The notes: generated by a model from the sequence alone, not told the origin. A DNA stretch of 64,000 nt from Amanita rubescens (GCA_015039365.1 WION01000010.1:62001-126000); one strand, 5' to 3'; numbered from the stretch's first letter, positions 46,001 to 56,891 are shown. A program made the numbers and translations.

Positions 46001-48272
46001 GTCGACAGGGTCCGCCCTTTCGAGACAGTGGAGAGAGCATTTCCCTCTCATTCCTTCCTTCACTCATAGGAAGACCACTGATGTGCCACTGATGGTTATA
46101 CAAACCGGAATTGGCAATCAATGTCATGCCTTCTCTGCTGATGGCACACGCATCGTCTCTGACTCAGGCGACAACTCTGTGCAGGTATGGGATGCCTCGA
46201 CTGGGGCTGAGCTGAAGGTGCTCAATGGTCACACTGATGCCGTCCGTTCCTATCGCCTTCTCCGCTGACGGCACAGCGCATCATTTCCGGCTCATCTGAC
46301 CGGTCTGTGCGGTTGTGGGATGCCTCAACTGGGACTGAGCTGAAGGTGCTTCAATGGCCACACCAAAATGATCTGTTCCATTGCCTTATCTGCTGACGGC
46401 ACACGCATCGTCTCCGGCTCATACGACAAGTCTGTGCGGGTGTGGGATGCCTCGACTGGGGTGGAGCTGAAGGTGCTCAATGGCCACACCGGGATCGTCA
46501 GTTCCGTCGCCTTCTCTGCTGATGGCACACGCATCATCTCTGGCTCAGAAGACTGCTCTGTCCGGGTGTGGGATGCCTTGACTGGGGCTGAGCTGAAGGT
46601 GCTCAATGGCCACACTGAGTGGGTCTGTTCTGTCGCCTTATCAGCTGACGGCACACGCATCGTCTCCGGCTCAAACGACAAGTCTGCGCGGGTGTGGGAT
46701 GCCTCGACTGGGGCTGAGCTGAAGGTGCTTGGCCACGCCGATGGCCTCGATTCTGTCGCTTTCTCTGCTGATGGCACACGCATCGTCTCCGGCTCATACC
46801 AGTCTGTGCGGGTGTGGGATGCCTCGACTGGGGCTAAGCTGAAGGTGCTCAATGGCCACTGCAAGCCTGTTCATTCTGTTGCCTTCTCTGCTGACGGCAC
46901 GCGTATCTTCTCTGGCTCATCCGACCGGTCTGTGAGGATATGGGACGCCTCGACTGGGGCTGACCCGCTGAAGGTGCTCAATGGCCACACCGGGGCTGTC
47001 CTTTCCGTCGCCTTCTCTGCTGACGGCACACGCATTGTCTCCGGCTCACTCGACGAGTCTGTGCGGGTGTGGGATGCCTCGACTGGGGCTGAGCTGAAGG
47101 TGCTCAATGGCCACGCCGGCGCCATCTTTTCCGTCGCCTTCTCTGCTGATGGCACAAGCATCATCTCCGGCTCAGATGACAAGTCTGTGCGGGTGTGGGA
47201 TGCTTCAACTGGGGCTGAGCTGAAGGTGCTCAATGGCCACATCATGGCTGTCTATTCTGTCGCCTTATCTGCTGATGGCACACGCATTGTCTCCGGCTCA
47301 GATGACAAGTCTGTGCGGGTGTGGGATACTTCAACTGGGGCTGAGCTGAAGGTGCTCAATGGCCACATCATGGCTGTCTATTCTGTCGCCTTATCTGCTG
47401 ATGGCACACGTGTTGTCTCCGGCTCACTCGACAAGTCTGTGCGGGTGTGGGATGCCTTGACTGGGGCTGACCTGAAGGTGCTCAATGGCCACACCAATGG
47501 CATCATTTCTGTCGCCTTCTCCGCCGACAGCACATGCATCTTCTCTGGCTCATTCGATGAGTCTGTGCGGGTGTGGGATGTCTCAACTGGGGCCGAGCTG
47601 AAGATGCTCAATGGCCGCACCGGGACCGTCCAGTCCATCGCCTTCTCTGCTGACACCGCACGCATCGTCTCCGGCTCAGAGGACAAGTCTGTGCGGGTGT
47701 GGGATGCCTCGACTGGGGCTGAGCTGAAGGTGCTCAATGGCCGCACCGGGGACATCCTTTCTGTCGCCTTCTCTACTGACGGTACGCGCATCATCTCTGG
47801 CTCATCCGACAACTCTCTGTGGGTGTGGGATGCCTCAACTGAGGCTGAGCCTGTGGTACCAAATTTTCTTAGTACACATTCAGTCAATCCTATTACCTCC
47901 CCAACTGATAGAACCTGCATTACATTAGATGAAGAATCTGCACGGTTGTACATTGTAGGTCTTGCTTACCCTGCTTGGACTTGTGATACCGAAACGGGCT
48001 GGACCCATTCGGTTCTTGGTGGTTATCGGCTCATGTGGGTGCCAGGGCCCGCTTATCCATACAGCATCACTATCATTTCCCGCAAAGGGTCTGCCTTGAT
48101 TAACTTCCAAGGTTGCAAGATTGGTCGTGATTGGGCAGGTTGTTACGTACCTAAGCTAAGTACTATATCTTGTACTGTCCTGTATTTATGTTACAGCTCT
48201 ACATTCAACTGGAGATTCCCGGCGGCAGTTGAATGGCATCTTACTCAATTCGAGATTGTCATCAAATGGTAG
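43077..48272 (+). CDS. NACHT-WD40 NLR-like protein, disrupted within one WD repeat
   Basis: Fungal STAND NTPases of this design act in non-self recognition and programmed cell death. Small 5' exons from 43077 encode a helical N-terminal region (AKDILAVAWTGMEMLLKKVE, LRHEIRRLEQMASKW). After an intron ending near 44245 comes the NACHT part: Walker A GQAGSGKTT, Walker B YLIIVDALDEIE and the LVTSRPDPHV sensor. Fourteen WD40 units of about 42 residues follow, nearly identical at DNA level (SADGTRIVSGS, VRVWDASTGAELKVLNGH). The C-terminal domain reads GYRLMWVP, ISRKGSA and INFQGCKIG. In the second WD unit three single-base insertions (near 46246, 46273 and 46350) shift the frame and then restore it, leaving a TGA at 46266-46268. 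As read, the protein would stop after one repeat. This could be real decay or misassembly of the repeat array. Confidence 0.85.
46130..47860 (+). repeat. Array of 14 near-identical WD40 coding repeats
   Basis: The unit is about 126 bp, coding the 42-residue WD unit. Unit 5 lacks the usual LN before GH, unit 6 lacks one residue before SVRVWD, and units 9 and 10 share the identical stretch IMAVYSVALSADGTR. Such uniformity indicates recent unequal crossover or gene conversion, as known for het-e-like genes. Confidence 0.85.
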
Positions 48273-48929
48273 ATGTTAACACGACAGCGTCGTTTAGTGT
48301 TCAGCGCTTCAGCAATCATGATCACTCGTGGTTCAACGTTCATTCGTGATCATCGACTCAGATGATCGGTTCATTCAACTTCATTGTCATTGGTGGATGT
48401 GGTGCTCTGCTTGCGCGCAACGTGGACGTGCGCGCTCCGATATCGGCTCGGTCACCCTCGGTGACCTTGCTGGGCCTCATATGCCACACAGACTGCAACC
48501 TTCATACGCTCTCCCAGTGCTCACTCACAAATCGCACGATATCCAACTCAGTCCTTCACATCCCGTGATCCACTATTGAAAGCTTTGGCCTGGTGCGGCT
48601 GCCAGAAAGTTCGCGGAAAGCGTAGGGTTTGAACTGATGGATGTCGATTTTGTATACAGTGAGGTTTATGATGGTACCACTTTTCATTATATTATGTGGC
48701 ATGTACCAATCTGACAGTGAGATCTGTTCAGAGGTCACTTTCTTTTTTCCCTTCCCAGTACTCCCTACCAATACCTCATTACGCATTACGCACATGTAGT
48801 GATATATCATCACATGTAATTGTAAGCAAACATAACTAATGTCATATCGATTTGTTTATAGCCTGGGGATGCACGCTACCAGTCGCTTCTTGTCTTCTCT
48901 TTGCAGGAACCGGGCCCATCTATTCGTAC
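48273..48929. other. Spacer after the NACHT gene
   Basis: No supported gene. It contains several TGATCA/GATGATC motifs around 48318-48370. Confidence 0.4.
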
Positions 48930-50115
48930 AGCCTCCATAATTATTAAATACGCTTGGCGGGCTTGCATTTGGATCTGCTCTCAGCGTGCGTAGATGACGG
49001 CGAGGCAAGCACATCAGCACAACGTTATACGAATGAGCGACGCAACTTCGCACCATAAAATTGCAGCGACCGTCTCGCTAAGCCAGAGCTCTGTCACGAG
49101 GGCGAGACAACCTATAATGAATGACCACCAAGGAATCTGAAATCATCTGCACTGCATTATGACGCGCCGCGCCGAGGAGATAAACGCGTCGGCCCCACCG
49201 CGTTCTGTCAAAACAAGCGCAGACGAACGCGTCTGTCTCAGTTCTAAACGTCTATATAACCAGCTCACTTTTCACTCACCATACTTCGTACCCTCTCTTC
49301 TCTCACTCGCCCTCAAGACTTCGACCTCGCTGCTCGCCTCGACCACCTCCTTCCATTTCGTTTTTTCTTTCTTTCGGACAGCCGGGTCCATCATCCACCA
49401 ATCAAGGACACATGCAAGAGCCGCCAGCCCAAAATGACTTGTACGTATCTATTGCTTTTGCAGTTTTGCCAAACACGCTGATGGTATTCGCTGAAGGCGA
49501 TGACGGCTGCCCACACCAATGCGTGTCGGGCGATCCTTGAGGAATAGTGTCCCTTGGGAGCACCCGCGCAATTGCGCTCGTGACATCTTTCAAATACACC
49601 CCTCATAGGACGGATGTTATACAACCACTTGGGCGATATGCTCACATCCGGTCTCTCGCTAGTCTGGCTGGCCGCAGAGGAATAGTGTCCCTTGGGAGCA
49701 CGCCTTGACGCGTGACATCTTTCAAATACACCCCTCTTGCATTCAGAAGCTGTGTCCTACCGGTCGTCGCCGATGTGCGATTTTTCCTTCTTTTATTCCA
49801 TCCCTCTCCTCGCCCTGGACTGGACTGGCCGACGCCCCAAGAATGAAGACGCAAAAATCCACGAGGCGATAAGGTGAGTTCCTTTTTGCTTCTTTTTTTC
49901 TTCCCAGTGGTGTCCTTTTTCAGTGTCGGGTTGATGAATCGTGGGGTAGCGGAGGGGAGAAGGAAGTTCGTAGGTAGTTCCCAGGGAAGGGGGAAGACCC
50001 CTCGTGCTCCCTTGTCGTGGGCCCTGGGCTTAAGACCTCTTGGTCGACCAAAGCACGTAAGTGGGAGCAATGCAAATGGGAATTTAGTTGTTGACCAAAG
50101 CACGTTGAAAACACT
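48930..50115 (+). repeat. Module M, copy 4
   Basis: This is the mirror image of M2. It has TATATAA at 49253-49259, the MQEPPAQNDLYVS frame at about 49411-49539 (42 codons ending GDP, identical to M2), and direct repeats at 49540-49605 and 49677-49737. The palindrome region is at about 50000-50062, with a second partial copy at 50093-50106. M2 and M4 are closer to each other than either is to M1 or M3. Confidence 0.68.
49253..49259 (+). promoter_or_regulatory. TATA box of module M4
   Basis: TATATAA precedes the same CTCACTTTTCACTCACC leader as in M3. Confidence 0.5.
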
Positions 50116-50697
50116 AGTAGCATTGTAGTATGGATGGACCGAGCGGAGCAGAAGAGACAGGGGGTGCGGGGATGGGTGCTGGGCGTTGGATGTTGGGTGT
50201 TTGAAGAGTTGGAAGGACTGGGTGCGAACTGTGGAGGGAAGAGGAAGAGGCGCGCGAGCGGGTGATACAATCTTGCTATTAGAAAGACTAGGATGCTTGT
50301 ACCGTTTGAAATCCAAAGGCAAAACGCGACTTGTGATTTCATTTGGGATTCTGAAGATGTCTGTTATCAACGACTCGGAAATCAGGACTTCGACAATGTG
50401 CTCGCTGGCATTTTATACCCGCAAATGTTCGCAGCTCGTTAGCCAAGCGGAAACGGTGAGGCTCCACGGAGGGGTTTATAGTTTGCAAGTCATTAAGGTT
50501 ATAATATTTCTTTATTACAACGATGACATCGTGAAGGTGGAGTCAACCGTACCAAAGGAGTTGAGCGTTGAGCCCCAATGCACCGATCCTGATGTATTGG
50601 ATGTGTTTGACGATGTCGGCCAAAGATCCGTATCTGCTGACAATTAAGGAAAACGTCGTGTCTAGCGCATTTTATATCGGTATAGGTCTACCAAAAT
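50116..50697 (-). repeat. 3' flank of F unit, copy 6
   Basis: This is homologous to the flanks of copies 2 and 4 over about 550 bp. A 153-codon plus-strand frame here is not conserved in the other copies. Confidence 0.55.
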
Positions 50698-51585
50698 TCA
50701 AGGAAGATCCTCGAAATTATACGGTAAAACTGCCGCGTCCTTCAGAGACGTCCTTAGCTCCGCCGCCGGGAAATAATATGACCGTTGGATCAGCGCTCCT
50801 TCAGTAGGGCGTTGGACGTAGCCGTCATAGTCTTCGATCAAATCTTTCACTGGTTCTACGATTTTGAGAACGCGCAAGGCCACCTTCTCTATTTTCGAAC
50901 GTCGGGGTTCAAGTTGGACCACGCCACTTCCTAGTGAAATTATTCTTTATATATGGTTTATTCAAAACTGCGATGATAACTTACCACCATATGGGTAGAC
51001 CCGGGGACCTCGGGAGCGGTGGTCCTTAATCGGGCTGTTCGCCATACAAAAACCAATTCGATCTTTTGTTGCCGTATAGAATGCAAGTTGAGTACTGTCG
51101 AAATGGAAGAGGAAGGGCTGGCGGAAGTAATATATGATAGGACATTTCGGTCCGAGACGGAATTTCTTGTACAGTGCATTTGCCGTGACCAACGTATCCA
51201 GCGTCGTCTGCGATACAAGATCATCGAGCATCAACTGCCCCCGTAAGGGGTAGGCGGCTTCATTAGCCAAGGCGTATAGGGAGATCGACCAGGGGTTAAA
51301 CTTGTCGGTTGACAACAGATCCTTGCCATTGGGGAAATCTTCCAGACTATTTGCGCAGCGGAAGCGGAGCTCACCGACAAAGGACGGAGCTTTGGGTGGG
51401 GTGTGATAGTAAAGGAAGCCGCGTGTGTTCGGAGGAAAAGGGACTTTGTTGTGTTTGAGGCCTCGGAGGCGCGTTGACCCGCATGGTAGAGTCATTCTGG
51501 GCTTCAATAAGCCAGAAAGGTCAATACAATCTGACGGTCGCAAACGCTTTGGACATAACGTCGAAATGACGCGCGAAGGTGGCAT
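50698..51585 (-). CDS. F family protein, copy 6, intact (277 aa)
   Basis: Exons are 50985-51585 and 50698-50930. I use the ATG at 51585 (MPPSRVISTLCPKRL), not the one ten codons upstream at 51615, because the other copies start here. All conserved blocks are present, with PSFVGELRF in place of PPFVGEIRF and IIYYFRQPFLFHF. The linker in exon 2 is shortened (LEPRRSKIEKVALRVLKIV). Compared with copy 4, which occupies the mirrored position, the protein differs at roughly a fifth of residues, far more than the flanking M and A modules do. Module A begins only about 65 bp upstream of the start. Confidence 0.73.
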
Positions 51586-51908
51586 GAAAAAAGGACGTTC
51601 CCACGCTGCAGTCATCTGCGTCGAAGGTGCCAGCTTGAAATATAATACACGCCGACTATTTATATCACAAGCTAGATGCGACTCTACGCAAATGCTCGCC
51701 CTGCATGTTAACTAGGAGCGGAAACTCAACGAAACCACGCGTAATGCGAAATCATGTCAGCAAAAGGAGTGTCAGCCCAGATCACAATTTGTGGTCAGCC
51801 ACCGTATATATGGTCACCGCTATGTAACCCCAATTCCTGCTCTTCACCTAAACCGCTACCCCCCATCTGCGATATCTCAATCCTTGCTTTACAAACACAG
51901 TTGCAACG

Positions 51909-53118
51909 ATGAACACCATTATTATCCACCCTTTTAACCGCGTAAAAAGTACCCCCATGCATGACATGTCCGCTGCCCTCATTGCCCCTGTTTCCAAATG
52001 GTACCGCAAGCCGACTCCCTGGTGGATTGACGGCTTTGAAGAGGTGAGTCTTCACCCTATTGTGGAGACTGATGAGGTTGTAGAAGAGGAAGAAAACGTG
52101 ATTGAAGAAGACGAGGATGACTTGGACGAGAATGAACAAACTGAGGATGTCGCCCTCGCCGATGTGATGCCTACACAACAAGGCATGGACAGCTGGCGAT
52201 TATATGCAATTAGACGTTGCATTTGAGAACCAAGGCGACGAGGAAGGTGAGCAGAATAGTCTTGATGAATCTGACGTTTTCCAGGTTATGGCACTTGAAG
52301 GTACGCCTCGCTGTTATTTTATGACGTTGACGTTCACGGCGGGCACGGTCTAGATACTATTCTTGAAGTTCTGCCTGGAATCGATCGAGATCAGAAAGAG
52401 GACGCGATCCTCGTCGACGACGGTAATTTTGACATTGATAACCGCGTTTACAAAGTTAACATCATGTAAAGTTTCTCTCGACGACGATGACGACGATGAA
52501 GTCTGAGGGTAATGACACCTTAGTTGATGACATTTTCACCGGTGAAGGTACGTTGGATTCCTGCTACTTCAAGAACTCTGCACAAAGAAGCTGCACATCT
52601 TAGGTTCCATGATCATTTTGGAAGTCGAAACCATTGACGATTATGAATGGGACGAGGAGGCAATGTTGAACGTCATCGTTGTCGAGGTGGATCCTGAAAA
52701 CGACCGAGATGAAGGCACGACGAACTGGTCAACGACACCACCCACTCCAGTTGCACCGCAAATACGAAGTCGCCCCGGAACACCAGGAGCGGAGGGGCCA
52801 GGCCCTGGCAAGCCTGGTTCCGAAACTCGCTGGGTGACAACGCGCACCGCGTGCCAGTGGTGGGCTGGATCGCGTGACGGGAGCGGATATGACCCTGGCA
52901 AGGCATATCTTAAACTTTCCGATGGTCTAGCGGTGAAGGTGGCTGGTGGTGTTGGCTACCCACTGGCTACCGTTGTTGTAGAGCACGACATAGGCTATGG
53001 CTCGGCCCGTGCTCTTTCCGTGGGCGGCACAAAAGACTTTTGCGTACAACAATGGTGCGTCGTTTGTCGTGGGGCATCCACCAAGATCTTAACTGTTTTC
53101 AGATCTCAATGGTGACTG
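51909..53118 (+). pseudogene. Right-copy version of the module A gene, frameshifted
   Basis: Exon 1 is almost identical to the left copy (MNTIIIHPFNRVKSTP). One extra A near 52185-52190, after MPTQQGM, shifts the frame and gives a stop at 52226. The main 3' exon from 52609 matches the left one (MIILEVETIDDYEWDEE) until near 53075, where a second shift replaces the CVVCGGHHQDLNC end. The left copy is therefore the better representative of the gene. Confidence 0.55.
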
Positions 53119-54059
53119 CCGCAGGAGGCGATGAAGTGGTGTGCTGCTAAGTATCCATTCATGTCGTCCTCTCGAGATCTCATGAGCATTGGCAGATCCA
53201 TGGAGCGCCAGTGATGCCAGACCTCGCGTGAGTATTTCTTTTTAATGGCGAGGCTAACTTGTGTGTGTTCCCTTCGAGACTTCTGCCTGGCGACCTATCC
53301 TATTGCTTGTGCTTGTGCTCGTGCCTCCGCTGTCTGACTTTCTGGCGACAACTCTGCTACTCGTGCCTGGACTGCTTCTCTGGGAACTGGCTTCTGGCGA
53401 CGTGGTCTCCGTCTCCGTGGTTTCCTAGACCTGGGCTTGTTTCTTTCTGGTCTATTTCCTGCCTATACGTCTTCTTCTAGGTCTCCTTGGCACTGGTGAC
53501 TGGCGATCGGCGGCGATAAGTGAGTTGCTCGTTATGATTATTCTGTTGTCCACTTGTTCGCGTGGTACTGCTGACGCTTAGAGCTTTGGAGTTCGCAATC
53601 CTAGAGCCATGCTGGCAATGTTTTCCCCCAAACCTGCTACCGCCCATTCTTCCCGCACCCCGCTAATTCGGGTTTGCGCCTTGACTCGAGGACCTCTTTT
53701 GGCGAGTGATATTCTCAGTATCCTCATCTGATGTCCATATCATAGATCGGCTATGCCCCGTTGTCGCCGTAACCTATAGCTCGCAGGGTCGGAGCGGTTG
53801 CGCTCTCTTCAAGCCATCACCGAAAACCTTACTGCGATGCTGCATAACCGGGAGTAGAGGGTGCGAACCCTGACCAAGTTCGTCGCTACTCGCTCCTCGG
53901 TGTGGCTGAGACAAATGTCCTTGCACTCCGTTTCGGAGAAGGTCAATTTAAGCTTCATTTCGGTAATTGTTGGCTTCTGATGATCCTTCTCCAGTTCGTT
54001 GTAAATACGACAACGAGGAAACGATCCCAAGTCTCCCTCCGGGAAATTTTGGCACCCAA

Positions 54060-54600
54060 AAAAAAACCGAAAAACACGCTGGCGTATTTTTCCGTTTTAT
54101 CTCTGCATTCTTGATTCATATGATTTCTTTCACGGGCTCTAGGCGAGAAAATTCTCGAAATACCCATATCTAGTCCCAAAAACGAAAAAAAAAGTCAAAA
54201 TCCCGTAAAACCCTCCCAAAAAAAATTGAAAAAGCCAAAAAACAAAAAAAACGTCGCCTTCTTTTTCCGTTTTCTGTTTTTCTTTTGCTTTCCAGGCTCT
54301 TATCTTCATTTCTTTATCGGGCGCTAGCGAGACGATCCTCAAAATACCCACATCTAGTCCCAAAAACGAAAAAAAAAAAAAAAAAAAAAAAAAAAGTCAA
54401 AATCCCGTAAAACCCTCCCAAAAATTTTTGAAAAAAAAAAAAAAAAAAAAACGTCACCTTTTTTTCCGTTTTCCGTTTTTATTTTGCTTTCTAGGCTCTT
54501 ATCTTCATTTCTTTATCGGGCACTAGCGAGGCGATCCTCAAAATACCCACATCTAGTCCCAAAAGCAAGAAAAAAAAGTTAAAACTCGTAAACAAAAAAA
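54060..54600. repeat. A-rich minisatellite, right copy of module A
   Basis: This is the complement of the left minisatellite, with the same three units. Homopolymers have lengthened to A28 (about 54369-54396) and A20 (about 54431-54450), against T8-T9 on the left. Confidence 0.75.
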
Positions 54601-56201
54601 AAGGTGTTCATTCTCGCTTCCCTATTTCTGTTCGCCTTCTCCATGTTTGGTGTGACTGAACTTTATAGATTTCTTTTACGGGCGAACGTCAAATCTGCGC
54701 GGGCGACGGCGAGGCATCAAATCCAACTTCCGGAAGCAGGAGCGATAATAGAGCAATGGCGGATGATGGAATTAGAGGAAGCCGGCAACTTCTCCGATTT
54801 TTCATCTCTTCATTTCATCGCTCCTGACTGATTGCTGTTAGGTCCCGGTCTCGTATTACATCGGCAACTGGGAACGGAGCGAAGTCATTCAAAGTCAGGC
54901 GGAGGCTTTACACAAGCGCTCGTCGATGACGGCAGCGCCACCCGCACACCAGCAACGGTTGGTCGATTCCGCAGACTATCCAATCCATCATGATTTATGA
55001 CTCCGCTGACTCTTCTAGGTCCCCGGTCATATATCACGGCGCGGCGACAGCAATTGCTCGGACACGCATCCTGGCCAGCTGCGTTGTCCGAGCGGGGATG
55101 ATGGGAACTCGTCGAATGGGGGTCCTGGCCAGACTTGCTGTTCACGATTCCTTGACCCACGATTCCTCTTTTTTCTTTTCATCTTTCCTTCAGTTTCTTC
55201 TTTTGATACCTTTTACGATACTCGTAGGTAGTTCCCAGGGAAGGTTTGACCTCTTTTCCTCGTGCTTCCTTGCCGTGGGCCCTGGGCTTAGACCTTTCGG
55301 TCGACCAAAGCACGTTAAAAATAGAGGTGGTTGCCAGCATCACAATTCATTTGGCCGAGGACAAAGACGCAAGAATTGGCGCGGCAACAAAGTGAGTTTT
55401 TCTTTGCCTGTCTTTCTTATTGGCTTTTTTTTTAAGGATCGACACAGGCTCAGAGATGATTGACCACCTTGGGAGTGGATTGACGGGAGTAGCGGAGGCG
55501 AGAAGAGAGTCAGAGCATTACAGTTGATTTGGCCAAGGACGAAGAAGCGACGCGGCAATAAAGTGAGTTTTTTCTTTGCCTGTCTTTCTTATTGGCGTTC
55601 TTTTCTTAAGCATCAGCACAGGCGCAGAGATAATTGATTGTCTTGGAAGTGGAATGACGGGAGTAGCGGAGGCGAGAAGAGAGTCAGTGCAGTGCAGAGG
55701 GAATCTGGTTGTTGGCGGAGGAAATGAACCGAATGGAGTAGCGAAAGGGTGGGAGCTGGGGGTACGGGAATGGGAAGTTGGCACATGAAGAAACAGCGTT
55801 GGGAGCAGAGCTGTGGAAGGAAGTAGGAAGAGGAGCGCAAGCCGGTGATAGAAGTTTTAATGTCGGAAGGGTTTAGAAACTTGTCCCGCTTGAAATGCGC
55901 TTTGCAATGCAAAAAAGACGCGAGTTGTAATTTAGTCTGAAGATCCGTTGAACTGAAAACTCGAGACTTCATGGAAGTGCTTACTGGTATTCGTTGCTCG
56001 TAGTTCGAGGCTTGTAGTAGCTCATTGGCAATGCAGAAACCCTAAGGCTACCAAGTGTAGTAGATCATGACGCCACTGAAGGAGTTTATCGTGTTATCCG
56101 GTGTGCCTGAAGTTGGCAAAGCGCGTCATTTGAAAATTGTCGCATTTGAGCTGGCCCCTGGTGCAAGTTCCGGGGAATTATGGAAGCTGGGGTACGGACC
56201 C

Positions 56202-56891
56202 AGGACCCCCGAATATCCCCTCAGATGCCTGATCCGGGCAAGTGGATTTTTATCCGCACCAATTTTCGCCAATTTTTATCCGCAAAATGCACCAGGCATC
56301 TAAATAGGGCAATTTTTATCCGCACTCCGCATCAGGCATAAGGTAAAAATCACGATTTTTTTCTCCGCTGCGCGGCTCGCAGGATAACGATGTATTCAAG
56401 TAGCAGTAATGTAGAATGGATCCGGAAAGACATTCTACTCCTCGTCAGAGCCGTCCTGCTGAGCCGCAGTACCACCTGACTTCTGAGTCCTGACGTGCAT
56501 TTCTTTGTAATGTCCATAAAGTCCATTGCGCGCGACTCTAGTGTCCTAAACATATTCAAGTCCAACGGAGCGGGTTCTTAAGGTCATACGCAATCTTTTG
56601 ACCTCTAAACCAGTGCCAAGGCCCAACACCTCTCTCCTATGATAATGGCCTGGAATTGGCGCAGGATTACGTCGCCCGAAGTTCGACTCCCGATTAGGTC
56701 AATTTTTATCCGCACCAGGATCAGGCGTGTCCCGTATGACCCATTTTTATCCGCACCACTTCTGCTTATGGGGATCAGGCCGTCTGGTCGAAAACCTCAA
56801 TTTTTATCCGTTTTTCATCAGGCATTTGGACTCAAACCGCCAATTTTTATCCGCACTGAGAGGAGGCATTTGGCAGAATATTCGGGGGTCC
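56202..56891. mobile_element. Non-autonomous TIR transposon (MITE-like, about 690 bp)
   Basis: The ends are inverted repeats: AGGACCCCCGAATAT at 56202-56216, with its reverse complement at 56878-56892 (the last base shared with the flanking repeat). Direct repeats TACGGACCC at 56193-56201 and 56892-56900 flank it exactly, as a 9 bp target-site duplication would. Inside are seven same-orientation copies of TTTTTATCCG(CA), near 56246, 56271, 56311, 56701, 56741, 56799 and 56842: three at one end and four at the other. They are often accompanied by CAGGCAT-like motifs. No open frame in the middle looks like a transposase, so it would need enzymes from elsewhere. A 9 bp duplication suggests the Mutator-like group; an 8 bp reading would suggest hAT. 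Confidence 0.75.

Larger units (their letters stand above)
51650..55945 (+). mobile_element. Module A, right copy
   Basis: This is the inverted near-identical counterpart of 15768-20058. It includes the promoter-like start, the acidic-protein gene (frameshifted here), the T-rich minisatellite (54060-54600), the palindrome at about 55303-55314 and the duplicated exon-like unit near 55340-55690. Main differences from the left copy are expanded A runs (about 28 and 20 bases near 54370-54450) and small indels. Confidence 0.6.

Noticed and set aside
46130..47860. Regularly spaced repeats resembling a CRISPR array
   Set aside because: The repeats are in-frame WD40 coding units of a fungal NLR-like gene, contiguous and without unique spacers.
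50186..50647. 153-codon plus-strand frame opposite the F copy 6 flank
   Set aside because: The corresponding positions of the other flanks contain stops and indels.
56640..56705. tRNA-like internal promoter (A-box-like TGGCCTGGAATTGG and B-box-like GTTCGACTCC)
   Set aside because: The spacing is too short, no T-stem or acceptor stem pairs around the B-box, and no cloverleaf can be drawn.
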